Shown in pieces: positions 17,215 through 26,221 of a stretch of 64,000 nt of DNA (the stretch's first letter is position 1; the number at the start of each line of letters is the position of its first letter). The notes beneath the pieces were generated by a model. It was not told the DNA's origin. It saw only the letters and a list, made by a program, of their open reading frames with translations, and made no database searches. Origin of the DNA: an uncultured Lachnospiraceae bacterium (GTDB lineage Bacteria > Bacillota > Clostridia > Lachnospirales > Lachnospiraceae); NCBI GenBank assembly GCA_910585625.1, contig CAJUFQ010000012.1:1-64000 (forward strand), given 5' to 3'. The position numbers and the translations under genes are program-made.

Positions 17215-18606
17215 TTAGATATGAAGTACAACAGTTGCAATCTTAAAGTAAAGAAGCGTAGAGCAGATATCTACAATTGTTGAAATAAGTGGCGCCGCCA
17301 TTAATGCCGGATCGAGATGGATATGCTCCGCAATTAAAGGCAGCGTACAGCCGATAAATTTGGAGATGACGACCACTGCCACAAGGGAGATTCCTATTAT
17401 CACGGACATCTGGATATCTCCATATTGGATGAAAATACGAATACCGTTGACAATGGCAAGCATAATGCTGACAATAATGGCTATGCGGAATTCCTTAAAA
17501 ATTACACGGAAAATATCTTTAAATTTAATCTCGTCTAGGGACAATCCGCGGATCATCAGCGTAGAGCTTTGGGAGCCGCAGTTACCGCCGGTTCCGCTTA
17601 ACATTGGGATAAACGAGACCAGGAGAGGATATAGCTGAAAGGATTCCTGGTAATGGTTGATGATGGAACCGCTGACTGTGGCTGACAGCATCAGCACCAG
17701 AAGCCAGCCAATCCTGCTTTTGGCGTGGGAAAAGACAGAAGTATTGAAATAACTGTCTTCTGTAGGCGTCATAGCAGCCATCTTCGTGATATCTTCGGTA
17801 TTCTCTTCCTGCATGACATCCATGGCGTCGTCGAACGTGACGATTCCTACCAGCCGTTCCTCCCGATCGACGACTGGTATAGCAAGGAAATCGTATTTGT
17901 TAAAAATCTTAACGACTTCTTCCTTATCTTCATGAGTGTCCGTATGGATGACGTTCGTTTCCATGATGTCTTCAATCTGCATGGAATCTTCGGCCATCAG
18001 CAGATCCTTTACCGATACCATGCCTATCAGCTTGCGATGTTCCGTCACGTAACAGGTGTAGATAGTCTCTTTATCCACGGCTGTCTGGCGGATGCGGCTG
18101 ATTGCTTCCCCAACGGTCATATCTTTCTTGATGTTTACATACTCAATCGTCATCAGGCTTCCGGCGCTATCTTTGGGGTAATGCAGCACCTGGTTAATCA
18201 TTTTCCTTGTTTCCTCATCCGTGTTGCGCAGGATGCGGGCAACTACATTTGCCGGCATTTCTTCAATAATGTCTACCGTGTCGTCCAGGAAGATATCATC
18301 CATTACAGCGCGCAGCTCGCGGTCTGTAAGGGCGTTAATCAAAGCTTCCTGCATATCCCTGCTCATATAAGTGAATGTCTCGGCTGCTTCTTCCTTTGGC
18401 AATAGCCGATAGAGCAGAGGAATCTCTTTCTTGTCAATTTCGTCAAATAAAAGGGCAATGTCTGCGGCGTTCAGGTTGCCTAACATTTGCCTTAACATGG
18501 AATATTTACGATGTTCTAACATTCCTTCTGCCAGTTCCTGGATTTCTTCCAGTTCCATGTCGACGAAATCCAGTTCTTCTAAGTTTATCTTATCGAAATT
18601 TTCCAT
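17215..18606 (-). CDS. mgtE: Magnesium transporter MgtE
   Basis: 463 residues, full length. MgtE is a dimeric, magnesium-gated magnesium channel. The N-domain (to about 130), two CBS domains (about 135-255, e.g. MTIEYVNIKKDMTV and METNVIHTDTHED) and five C-terminal membrane helices are present. The conserved GTGGNCGSQSSTLMIRGL pore stretch is intact. A GGAGG site precedes the ATG. The upstream gap to the divergent DUF885 gene is only about 120 bases and holds no M-box riboswitch that I can see. The downstream giant flagellin begins 48 bases after the stop with no terminator between. Confidence 0.94.
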   Translation of the reverse strand: MENFDKINLEELDFVDMELEEIQELAEGMLEHRKYSMLRQMLGNLNAADIALLFDEIDKKEIPLLYRLLPKEEAAETFTYMSRDMQEALINALTDRELRAVMDDIFLDDTVDIIEEMPANVVARILRNTDEETRKMINQVLHYPKDSAGSLMTIEYVNIKKDMTVGEAISRIRQTAVDKETIYTCYVTEHRKLIGMVSVKDLLMAEDSMQIEDIMETNVIHTDTHEDKEEVVKIFNKYDFLAIPVVDREERLVGIVTFDDAMDVMQEENTEDITKMAAMTPTEDSYFNTSVFSHAKSRIGWLLVLMLSATVSGSIINHYQESFQLYPLLVSFIPMLSGTGGNCGSQSSTLMIRGLSLDEIKFKDIFRVIFKEFRIAIIVSIMLAIVNGIRIFIQYGDIQMSVIIGISLVAVVVISKFIGCTLPLIAEHIHLDPALMAAPLISTIVDICSTLLYFKIATVVLHI

Positions 18607-18727
18607 GGAAGGCCCTCCTTTCCTTATATTCTATCAAATATTCCTAAACAAAGAAACTGTTTTTTCATAATCAGTTGTTTAATTTCATAAAAATAGAAAG
18701 AATATACCCTGGAATGTGGGGATTGAT

Positions 18728-20479
18728 ATGAAAATGAAAAGATTTCTAAGGTTATTTGCGGTTTTCCTGGCATTCTTGTTGTCTCTTGAGACAGGATGTG
18801 CAGGAAAGCCGGGAAATATCCAGGCACAGCAGGCATTTTCTGATTACACAGATCAGATTTTTCGTTCAGAGGTAGCGTCTAGCACGCTAAACATGCATTA
18901 TACTCTTGCCCATCCTGAAGATTATGGGATTACGGATTACTCCATTACATATGGGAACGTCTCGGCAGAAGCCAGCGGAGAAGTTCCTGTCCTCCTGGAA
19001 AATTGGAAGAGGAAGCTGGGCAGCTTTGAAAAAGAGGAACTTACGCTCGGCCAGCAGATGACATATGATATCATGATGGATTTTATTGAGAAAGAACTGC
19101 CGGCGGCAAAATATGGCTTGTATGATGAAATTTTGCGTCCCAGCACCGGCTTCCAGTCCCAGCTTCCGGTACTGCTGGCGGAGTATACATTTTATGACGA
19201 ACAGGATATCAGAGATTACCTGGGGCTGATTGAGGCTACGCCTGATTTTTTCCGGCAAATCATGGAATTTGAGAAAAAAAAAGCGGAGCAAGGATTATTC
19301 ATGGCTGATTTTGCCGTGGATGATATCGTGCAGCAGTGCAGGAATTTTACAGAAAATCCGCAGGACAATTATCTTTTCTCAACGTTTGACAGCCGGATTG
19401 CGGAAATGTCGGACATATTGACGCAGGAACAAAGGGATGCATACATTGCGCAGAACCGTCAGCTTGTGTCGGAACGGCTGATTCCGGCGTATGAGGAACT
19501 GGCGGCAGGGATGGAAGCCTTGAAAGGCAATGGGAAAAACAGCGGGGGACTCTGCGGGCTGCCAGGCGGCAAGGAATATTACTGTTATCTGGTAGCCGAC
19601 GTTACAGGATCCTCGATGTCTGTAACGGAAATGCAGGAGCAGACGAAACAGCAGCTGGAAAAGGATTTGGGTGAGATGAAGGCGTTGGTGTCAGAAAACC
19701 CGGATATCGGGCAGAAATGCGCAAATTACCAGCTTCCCACGGAAGATGCGGGCTTGATTTTAGAAGATCTTCAGGTGAAAATGCAGCAGGATTTTCCGAA
19801 AGCTCCTGATGTAGGCTATACCTTGAAGTCGGTGCATCCTTCCTTGGAGGAATATACGGCTCCGGCATTTTACCTGACTCCGCCGATGGATGACATCACT
19901 AAGAACTGCATTTATATCAATGAGTCAAAAGGAGATGAGAAGCTAAAGCTCTATACGACGCTTGCTCATGAAGGATTTCCCGGGCATCTGTACCAGAATA
20001 TCATGGAGCGCAGCAGCGGGCTTGCGCCAATACGCAGCCTTTTTGGCAGCAGCGGCTATGCCGAGGGGTGGGCGACTTATGTGGAGATGCAGTCTTTCTA
20101 TTATTCGGATGTGGAACAGGAGGTGGCCTCTTATCTGCAGAAAAACCAGTCGGCGCTCTTAAGCCTCTATGCGACGGCAGACATGGGCATCCATTATGGT
20201 GGGTGGACTTTGCGGGATACGGTAGATTTTTTCCAGAGATACCACATCACGGATAAACAAACCATCCAGGAAATTTATAAGCTGATAGTGGAAGAGCCTG
20301 CGCATTATCTCAAATATTACATTGGGTATCTGGAATTCCTGAATCTGAAAGGATATGCTATGCAGAAATATGGAGGGGACTACAGTAATTACCGTTTTCA
20401 TCAGGCGTTGATGAAGATGGGGCCGGCTCCCTTTGGAATACTTAAGAAATATCTTCCGAAATATTGGGAAATGCCATAA
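18728..20479 (+). CDS. DUF885 family lipoprotein, putative metallopeptidase-like
   Basis: 583 residues from the ATG at 18728, chosen over the upstream in-frame GTG at 18716 because GGGG lies 6 bases before it. A hydrophobic N-terminus ending in LETGC suggests lipid attachment, although Glu at -3 is atypical of a lipobox. DUF885 proteins carry a conserved HEGxPGH motif; here LAHEGFPGHLYQ occurs near residue 412, and GYAEGWATYVE follows as in the family. By analogy with HExxH-like zinc sites a peptidase function is suspected, but not demonstrated here. The gene is divergent from mgtE. Confidence 0.82.
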   Translation: MKMKRFLRLFAVFLAFLLSLETGCAGKPGNIQAQQAFSDYTDQIFRSEVASSTLNMHYTLAHPEDYGITDYSITYGNVSAEASGEVPVLLENWKRKLGSFEKEELTLGQQMTYDIMMDFIEKELPAAKYGLYDEILRPSTGFQSQLPVLLAEYTFYDEQDIRDYLGLIEATPDFFRQIMEFEKKKAEQGLFMADFAVDDIVQQCRNFTENPQDNYLFSTFDSRIAEMSDILTQEQRDAYIAQNRQLVSERLIPAYEELAAGMEALKGNGKNSGGLCGLPGGKEYYCYLVADVTGSSMSVTEMQEQTKQQLEKDLGEMKALVSENPDIGQKCANYQLPTEDAGLILEDLQVKMQQDFPKAPDVGYTLKSVHPSLEEYTAPAFYLTPPMDDITKNCIYINESKGDEKLKLYTTLAHEGFPGHLYQNIMERSSGLAPIRSLFGSSGYAEGWATYVEMQSFYYSDVEQEVASYLQKNQSALLSLYATADMGIHYGGWTLRDTVDFFQRYHITDKQTIQEIYKLIVEEPAHYLKYYIGYLEFLNLKGYAMQKYGGDYSNYRFHQALMKMGPAPFGILKKYLPKYWEMP

Positions 20480-20596
20480 TTTTTTCAATAGTTATCTGGG
20501 CTGACCAATGGCGGAATCGTCTGCCGGGTTTCATTATCAGGGATGGCAAGGAATGGCGTAATCCGCCGGATTCTGCTATCCCGGATAATGGGTGTA

Positions 20597-20998
20597 TCAT
20601 AATCCGCCTAGACGTTTCATAATCTGGTCGACGGCCGCAGGATCTGAACCGAAACATTTTAAGATTTCTCCCGCAATCCACACACAGGTACGGTGAAAAT
20701 ACACGAACATGCATAGGAGGGCTATGCCGAAGAGGATTCCGGTGACAAGCCTGCGTATATTTCCGCTCTCATAAGCAGTAAGTTTCTGTATTGTGCCGTC
20801 AATAATCAGGGGAACTGTCAGCAGCAGTACTGTGCCGAATGAAGGGCAGCCAAAAAAAATAAGAGTGGGTATGCATAGTATCATACCCACGAGTTCCCCG
20901 GTACACCTGGCACAGATTGGAAACTGCTTCCCCCGGAAAAAGAAGGAGCGGTCCGGCCTGGCATGGCAACCGAAGAAAAGCCTTAAAAATTTTCCCAA
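20597..20998 (-). CDS. DUF2085 family membrane protein
   Basis: 133 residues. The DUF2085 signature is intact: GCHARPDRSFFFRGKQFPICARCTG near the N-terminus, with paired Cys/His residues that could bind a metal, followed by three hydrophobic segments. The start is a TTG just after the stop of the upstream 74-residue gene (ATGTAAATTG), suggesting translational coupling. Function of the family is not established. Confidence 0.8.
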   Translation of the reverse strand: MGKFLRLFFGCHARPDRSFFFRGKQFPICARCTGELVGMILCIPTLIFFGCPSFGTVLLLTVPLIIDGTIQKLTAYESGNIRRLVTGILFGIALLCMFVYFHRTCVWIAGEILKCFGSDPAAVDQIMKRLGGL

Positions 20999-20999
20999 T

Positions 21000-21224
21000 T
21001 TACATTGCTCCCAGCGCTAAAGCTCCAGCACCCAAAATTACGAATGTAATGACATAGAATACTACGCCGATGATTACGCTGACTAATGCGCCAATGCCGG
21101 CAGCCTTTGCAGTCTTCGGCTTCTGGTCTTTCCAGATTAAGAAGAGGACTAAGCCCACAACAGGAATACAGAATCCTAAGAGTCCCCATAAAAAACCGCC
21201 ATTGTCTTGTACGTTGTTGTCCAT
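21000..21224 (-). CDS. Small membrane protein, 74 aa
   Basis: Two membrane segments (about 10-29 and 46-70) flank a basic loop, DQKPKTAKAA. The overall plan resembles the DUF4190-like or YccF-like two-helix proteins, but no signature is decisive. It has an AGGAGG site before the ATG and is coupled to the DUF2085 gene downstream, so the two probably act together in the membrane. Confidence 0.7.
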   Translation of the reverse strand: MDNNVQDNGGFLWGLLGFCIPVVGLVLFLIWKDQKPKTAKAAGIGALVSVIIGVVFYVITFVILGAGALALGAM

Positions 21225-21329
21225 TTCGATATCCTCCTATCTTCTAAAAAAATATTAAAGATTATAAAAAAAATATAAACTCTTGTCATATTGTGCCAAA
21301 GTTTATAGGTTTTGTCAAGAGCAAAATTT

Positions 21330-22175
21330 TCAGCTGTCTTCCAACAGCAGGGCATATATTTCTCTTTTAGAAACACCGCGGTCTTTCGCCACGAGCTTCA
21401 TGGCTTCTTTGTGGGAAACGCCCTGTGTTTCGTAATGTGCCATATGCTCGGTGAGGGGCATTTCCATCCATTTCTGTTGTTTTTCTTCCTGCACTGCGCG
21501 CATGTCTTTTCCTTCAATGACAAGCACAAATTCTCCTTTTGGCTCCTGGGCATTATAATAGGAAATTGCACCAGAAATTGTGGTGGGAAATACAGTCTCA
21601 TAGCGTTTCGTGAGTTCGCGGCAAAGCGTAAGCTTGCGGTCGCCCAGGGATGCAAATAATTCTTCCAGCGTTTTCAGGAGATGGTGCGGAGCCTCGTAGA
21701 GTATGATGGTACGCGTCTCTTCTTTCAGGGCTGAGAGGATGGATGCGCGTTCTTTTTTGTCTTTGGGCAGGAATGCCTCAAAGGCGAAACGCCTGGTGGG
21801 AAGACCTGACATCGTGAGTGCAGTGACGCAGGCGCAGGCTCCCGGCAGGGAGGTGACTTCTATCCCGGATTCGTAGCAGATCCTTACAAGTTCCTCGCCT
21901 GGGTCGGAAATGCCGGGGGTGCCTGCATCGGTAATCAATACCACATTTTTCCCATCTTTGATTTTTTCCACAAGTTGGTATGCTTTCTCGATTTTGTTAA
22001 ATTCATGGTAGCTTGTCATAGGGGTTTTGATATTGTAATAATTCAGCAGCTTAATGGAATTGCGCGTGTCTTCAGCGGCAATCAGGTCAGCCTGCTCTAA
22101 GGTATGCAGCGCACGCAGCGTGATATCTTTCAGATTGCCGATGGGGGTCGCGCATAAGTAGAGTTTTCCTTGCAT
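21330..22175 (-). CDS. rsmI: 16S rRNA (cytidine(1402)-2'-O)-methyltransferase
   Basis: 281 residues from the ATG at 22175. A longer frame begins at 22196, but GGAAGG lies 8 bases before the inner ATG and the protein then starts MQGKLYLCATPIGNL as in the family. RsmI is a tetrapyrrole-methylase-fold enzyme that methylates C1402 in the ribosomal decoding centre. AAEDTR, ITDAGTPGISDPGEELV and EAPHHL motifs are all present. It is the last gene of the yaaO-to-rsmI operon. Confidence 0.95.
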   Translation of the reverse strand: MQGKLYLCATPIGNLKDITLRALHTLEQADLIAAEDTRNSIKLLNYYNIKTPMTSYHEFNKIEKAYQLVEKIKDGKNVVLITDAGTPGISDPGEELVRICYESGIEVTSLPGACACVTALTMSGLPTRRFAFEAFLPKDKKERASILSALKEETRTIILYEAPHHLLKTLEELFASLGDRKLTLCRELTKRYETVFPTTISGAISYYNAQEPKGEFVLVIEGKDMRAVQEEKQQKWMEMPLTEHMAHYETQGVSHKEAMKLVAKDRGVSKREIYALLLEDS

Positions 22176-22215
22176 AAAGTTTCCTTCCAATAACATAACT
22201 ATTCAAGACAGTTGC

Positions 22216-22953
22216 TTAATATCCATAAATATCATAAATTTCATCGGTATATACGCCGGGTGACTTGTACACAATCAGCGGTTTTTCCACGGTAATCCGA
22301 GGATTCCCCCCCCTGAGCCCTTCAATCAGCACCATGTTCGGTTCCTTATCCACAAAAGGATAAACCAGCTGCATACGTTTGGGCTCCAGACCGTACTGGT
22401 GCATGAGATGCATAATCTCTGCCAGACGGAACGGGCGGTGTACCATGTAAAACCTTCCCTGAGGCTTTAAGACCTTTGCGCTTTCCCGGATAATTTCTTC
22501 CAGCGTGCAGAGGATTTCATGGCGTGCAATGGCTTTTGCTTCGTTGGGGTTTGTCAGCCCATGCTGCCCTGTCATATATGGGGGGTTGGTGGTAACGACA
22601 TGAAAAGAAGATGCCCCGAACTTGCTGGAAGCATCCTTTATATTTCCGATCTCAATCGTAATCTTGTCTTCAAGATGGTTGTAACAGACGCTGCGTTCTG
22701 CCATATCTGCGCTATCCGGCTGGATTTCCAATCCGGTAAAATGCGCCCCTTCCGTCTTTGCCTCTAGGAGGATGGGGATGATGCCGGTTCCTGTTCCTAA
22801 ATCGAGAACCGTCTCCTTGCGCTTTACGCGGGCAAAGCCGGAGAGCAGCACGGCGTCCATGCCGAAACAGAATTTCTCAGGGTTTTGGATAATGAAGTAT
22901 CCATTTCGGTGCAGCTCGTCCAGCCGTTCATTTTCTAATAATTCTACAGACAT
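22216..22953 (-). CDS. tRNA1(Val) (adenine(37)-N6)-methyltransferase-like (YabB)
   Basis: 245 residues from the ATG at 22953, which has GGAGA 7 bases upstream. A TTG 14 codons earlier would overlap yaaT and is less likely. The SAM motif (VLDLGTGTGIIPILL), the GLEIQPDSADMA strand and the catalytic TNPPYM motif identify a class I N6-adenine methyltransferase of the TrmN6/YabB group. It lies between yaaT and rsmI as in Bacillus yabB. Substrate assignment follows the family. Confidence 0.88.
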   Translation of the reverse strand: MSVELLENERLDELHRNGYFIIQNPEKFCFGMDAVLLSGFARVKRKETVLDLGTGTGIIPILLEAKTEGAHFTGLEIQPDSADMAERSVCYNHLEDKITIEIGNIKDASSKFGASSFHVVTTNPPYMTGQHGLTNPNEAKAIARHEILCTLEEIIRESAKVLKPQGRFYMVHRPFRLAEIMHLMHQYGLEPKRMQLVYPFVDKEPNMVLIEGLRGGNPRITVEKPLIVYKSPGVYTDEIYDIYGY

Positions 22954-22978
22954 ATGAAGTCTCCGTCCGATTTCCGGA

Positions 22979-23893
22979 TTAGTGGGCGTCGTCAATTTTC
23001 GATTTGCCTTTATCTTCGAGAGCCGCCAGTTCTTTTAATTCTTCCGGGGAAAGTTTGGTTCGGTCCCTCCGGCGTTTGGGCTTGAACCTCAGCTCGTCCA
23101 CTTTGTATTCGCGAATTTCCTTTTCGTCGTCAATTTCCACGATGACCTTGACCGTCTGGCGCAGGATATTGACGCTCTGAACCTCGCCTCTTAGCTTATC
23201 CCCTGTGGTAACACGGTCGCCTATGCTGGGCAGGCGGCTGTTTAAATATTCGTAGGTTTCTTCTTCATTTTTCAGACAGCACATGAGCCTTCCGCAGACA
23301 CCGGAAATTTTAGATGGATTTAAGGACATATTCTGTTCCTTGGCCATCTTGATGGAAACCGGCGCAAATTCTGACAGGAAGGTGTTGCAGCACAACGGCC
23401 TGCCGCAGATGCCTATGCCTCCCAAAATCTTTGTCTCATCGCGGACGCCTATTTGGCGAAGCTCAATGCGGGTACGGAAGACAGAGGCCAGATCCTTTAC
23501 CAGTTCCCGGAAGTCAATCCTCCCATCCGCCGTAAAATAGAATAGAAGTTTGTTATTGTCAAAGGTGTATTCTGCATCCACCAGTTTCATTTCCAGCTTG
23601 TGCTTTTGGATTTTTTCAAGGCAGATACGGAAAGCGTCTTTTTCTTTGCGGTGGTTCTTAGCTACTATTTTTTCATCGTCTGCCGTGGCAAGGCGGATGA
23701 CCGGCTTGAGCGGCTGTATGACCTTGTCGTCCGGCATCTCAGTGGGAGCAATCATCACGGTACCGTACTCAACGCCTCTGGCGGTCTCCACGATGACGTG
23801 GTCGTTCAATGCAATCGTATATTTCTGGGGGTCAAAGTAATAAATCTTTCCGGCAGTGCGGAATCTGACTCCGACTACTTTAATCATGTTCAA
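22979..23893 (-). CDS. yaaT: PSP1-domain protein YaaT (RicT)
   Basis: 304 residues. YaaT/RicT is part of the Ric (YlbF-YmcA-YaaT) complex that affects RNase Y activity and sporulation/biofilm phosphorelay in Bacillus. The PSP1 domain is intact, with the cysteine-rich ILGGIGICGRPLCCNTFL and GVCGRLMCCLKNEEETY blocks that bind iron-sulfur clusters in the complex. It overlaps holB by 4 bases. The charged C-terminus (KPKRRRDRTKLSPEEL) is typical. Confidence 0.93.
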   Translation of the reverse strand: MNMIKVVGVRFRTAGKIYYFDPQKYTIALNDHVIVETARGVEYGTVMIAPTEMPDDKVIQPLKPVIRLATADDEKIVAKNHRKEKDAFRICLEKIQKHKLEMKLVDAEYTFDNNKLLFYFTADGRIDFRELVKDLASVFRTRIELRQIGVRDETKILGGIGICGRPLCCNTFLSEFAPVSIKMAKEQNMSLNPSKISGVCGRLMCCLKNEEETYEYLNSRLPSIGDRVTTGDKLRGEVQSVNILRQTVKVIVEIDDEKEIREYKVDELRFKPKRRRDRTKLSPEELKELAALEDKGKSKIDDAH

Positions 23894-24891
23894 TTCTCCT
23901 TTATTGTCATCAGCAGCAATTCCATCACCAGTTCAAAATTCACGTTAGCGCTTAAGCGGCGTTTCGCTTTGTCCAACCCTTTGATGATGGACGCAATTCC
24001 TTCATAGGAACTTTTGCTTGCCTGCCGTTTTATGTCATAAACCTCATCTTTGAAAATAAGGCTGTTCACATCTGAGGTTGCTTTATATAATAAGACATCC
24101 CGATACCAGATAGCCATGATATCGAAATAGTCGCTGATTTCGAGTTTATAATCGCTGATTTGCCTGACAGAGTCCATCATTTCAAACAGTTCCATATCTT
24201 TTACCCGTTTTAAGAGCTGCAGCGCTGAGTTTTTAATTTCGTTGAAATCTTCAGACCTGGCAAGCTGGATTGCCTTTCCTACATTTCCCTGGGCGAAGGC
24301 CGTGCATATATCGGCCTGATAGTCCGGCACCTGGTATTTCTCAATAATGAAGTCCCTGATGTCGCCGTCCGGCACAGTCTTCAAATTCAGGGTGATGCAC
24401 CTGGAACGTATGGTAGGCAGGAAATTCTCTGCATTTGAAGTCAATAGCAGGATAACGGCGTAAGCCGGCGGTTCTTCGATTGTCTTGAGCAGGGCGTTCT
24501 GTGCCTGCGGGTTCATTTTTTCTGCCTCGTTGATAATGTAAATCTTGTAAGGGGAGGCGTAAGGCTTGATGGCAATATCATGATTGACCTGGCTGCGTAT
24601 GTCATCCACGGAAATGGTATTTGGTTTTTCATGGTGCAGATAAATGATATCCGGCTGGTTGCCGGAAAGCGCCTGTTTACAAGAATGGCATGCCATACAG
24701 GCTTCCGTTCCTTGCTGTTCGCATTGCAGCGCCATGGCAAAGCTGTTTGCCAGCAGCATTTTCCCGGATTTGTCAGGCCCGTTAAATATGTAAGCGTGGC
24801 TGACTTTATTCATGGAAATAGCGTTCTGCAAATGTTCTATAATCTGTCGATGTCCGATAATGTCTGTAAAACCTGGCATAATGTTCTCCAT
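23890..24891 (-). CDS. holB: DNA polymerase III delta-prime subunit
   Basis: 333 residues. Delta-prime is part of the clamp loader. A Walker A-like GPDKSGKM, a zinc-binding cysteine set C-x8-C-x2-C-x2-C (in CEQQGTEACMACHSC), NEAEKMNPQAQNALLKTIEEPP and the SRC box analogue SRC in IRSRCITL are present. It lies between yaaR and yaaT as in Bacillus. Start ATG is the first of two close ones (ME-N-I-M); TGCCAGG lies downstream and does not decide between them. Confidence 0.93.
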   Translation of the reverse strand: MENIMPGFTDIIGHRQIIEHLQNAISMNKVSHAYIFNGPDKSGKMLLANSFAMALQCEQQGTEACMACHSCKQALSGNQPDIIYLHHEKPNTISVDDIRSQVNHDIAIKPYASPYKIYIINEAEKMNPQAQNALLKTIEEPPAYAVILLLTSNAENFLPTIRSRCITLNLKTVPDGDIRDFIIEKYQVPDYQADICTAFAQGNVGKAIQLARSEDFNEIKNSALQLLKRVKDMELFEMMDSVRQISDYKLEISDYFDIMAIWYRDVLLYKATSDVNSLIFKDEVYDIKRQASKSSYEGIASIIKGLDKAKRRLSANVNFELVMELLLMTIKEN

Positions 24892-24986
24892 TTCCTTAAC
24901 CGTGGGACAGGGTTATAACTGTCTTGGCTATAGTGATATTGTCCTTCTGCAGATGTAACTTGTATTTATAATCCGGCAGATGTTGT

Positions 24987-25427
24987 TTAAGTAGTGATGT
25001 CCAAGAGCAGCCCTCGGATTTCACCGACTTTGCTTAAGATGGAAAGATGGTCTTTCTCATCTTTTACCAACTCGCCTGCAAGATCGTCTAAATTCTTGTT
25101 TACCAGTTTGACGATGCCATATACCCGATGGCGTCCCCTCCTGTCCAGAAAGTTCTCTCTGGAAAATTTGTGTGAACGGTTTACGACTTCGTTCAGAAAG
25201 TCTTTCACCAGTTCCCGGTATTTCTTCATGTCCCGGATGTCCATATGTTCCGCAAGCTTATTCCCCTGATCCGTGATGTCTTTCATCAGACCGTTTAATT
25301 TCTCCTGCAGTTCGGATTCCTCAATATGGCTTGCCAATGCAAATTTGAAGCTGCCGTCAGCCTTTTCAATCTGCTGGGGAGCCTCCGTGGGTTGCGTGGG
25401 GGCAATCTGTTCTACCTTGAGTGCCAT
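24987..25427 (-). CDS. yaaR: YaaR family (DUF327) protein
   Basis: 146 residues. The family core YRELVKDFLNEVVNRSHKF, then RHRVYGIVKLVNKNLDDL is intact and the protein is helix-rich. YaaR has no established biochemical role and is recognised mainly by its place between tmk/yaaQ and holB in Firmicutes. The same place is held here, with a guanylate-kinase-like gene upstream. Confidence 0.88.
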   Translation of the reverse strand: MALKVEQIAPTQPTEAPQQIEKADGSFKFALASHIEESELQEKLNGLMKDITDQGNKLAEHMDIRDMKKYRELVKDFLNEVVNRSHKFSRENFLDRRGRHRVYGIVKLVNKNLDDLAGELVKDEKDHLSILSKVGEIRGLLLDITT

Positions 25428-25526
25428 AAAATCACCTGCCTTCCTATCAATAGTATCGGTGTTTTCGGGCCAGTTGTAAAGAAGAAAATACTGGCGTGGA
25501 AGAATTTACTTCCTTTTTATATATGT

Positions 25527-26114
25527 TTATAGATGTTTTCTTATATAAGAACGGATTTCATTGGCGCACTGTGCCAGGTCATTGTTAATAAATTTCTGTA
25601 CAATGCCTGCGCGTTCCAGGTTTTCACTGGAAAAGTCTTCCTCATCTGCGAGAAATCGGCGGCATAATTCTAAGTATTTTGGCTCTGTCTGCAGCCGTTC
25701 CCGGTTCAGGGCGCGTTGCAGCCGTTCGCCGGTTTCCAATTCAATATAAAGAGGCACAAGGGACGATGCGCCAAAATATTCCTGCAGCCGCAGATATGAT
25801 TCCAGCGTACCGATAATCAGATAATCGTTGCTTGCCAGATTAAGCTGATGGTCGTTTACTGTAAAATATTTCCACAGGCCATGTACGGTATGGTATGCGC
25901 GCAGTTCAATGATTTTACCTTGGCGTTCCAGCGTCAGCTGTTTTTCCTCTGAAACAAAGTAATATTCGACGCCATTTTTCTCACCGTCCCGGATGGGGCG
26001 GGTTGTGTAAGGAACAAGCGTCTTGACTGGAATGGTTTCATCGGAAAGAATCTGTTTATATATGGAATCCTTTCCACATGCGCTTTTTCCCATAAAACAA
26101 AATATTTTTCCCAT
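25527..26114 (-). CDS. Guanylate-kinase-like P-loop nucleotide kinase
   Basis: 195 residues. The P-loop GKSACGKDSIY and the substrate region VPYTTRPIRDGEKNGVEYYFVSEE identify a guanylate-kinase-family fold. The usual GPSGVGKTTL loop is altered, and the protein may not be the housekeeping Gmk. In Bacillus a thymidylate kinase occupies this operon slot. It lies between the yaaO-like gene and yaaR. Nucleotide specificity cannot be told from sequence alone. Confidence 0.8.
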   Translation of the reverse strand: MGKIFCFMGKSACGKDSIYKQILSDETIPVKTLVPYTTRPIRDGEKNGVEYYFVSEEKQLTLERQGKIIELRAYHTVHGLWKYFTVNDHQLNLASNDYLIIGTLESYLRLQEYFGASSLVPLYIELETGERLQRALNRERLQTEPKYLELCRRFLADEEDFSSENLERAGIVQKFINNDLAQCANEIRSYIRKHL

Positions 26115-26221
26115 TTGTTTGTTTTTCGTTCTCCTGAAATATTCTTATTTTATTAAGTATAGTATAGGACGTGGAAAAATGCAAATCTGCCCGCTGTTGT
26201 TCCGGGAGGGCGTAAATATTT

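Noticed and set aside
18607..18727. M-box riboswitch before mgtE
   Set aside because: The gap of about 120 bases is too short and no M-box features were seen.
20480..20596. Terminator after the DUF885 gene
   Set aside because: Imperfect pairing (ATTATCAGGGAT with ATCCCGGATAAT) without a T tract; not strong enough to list.
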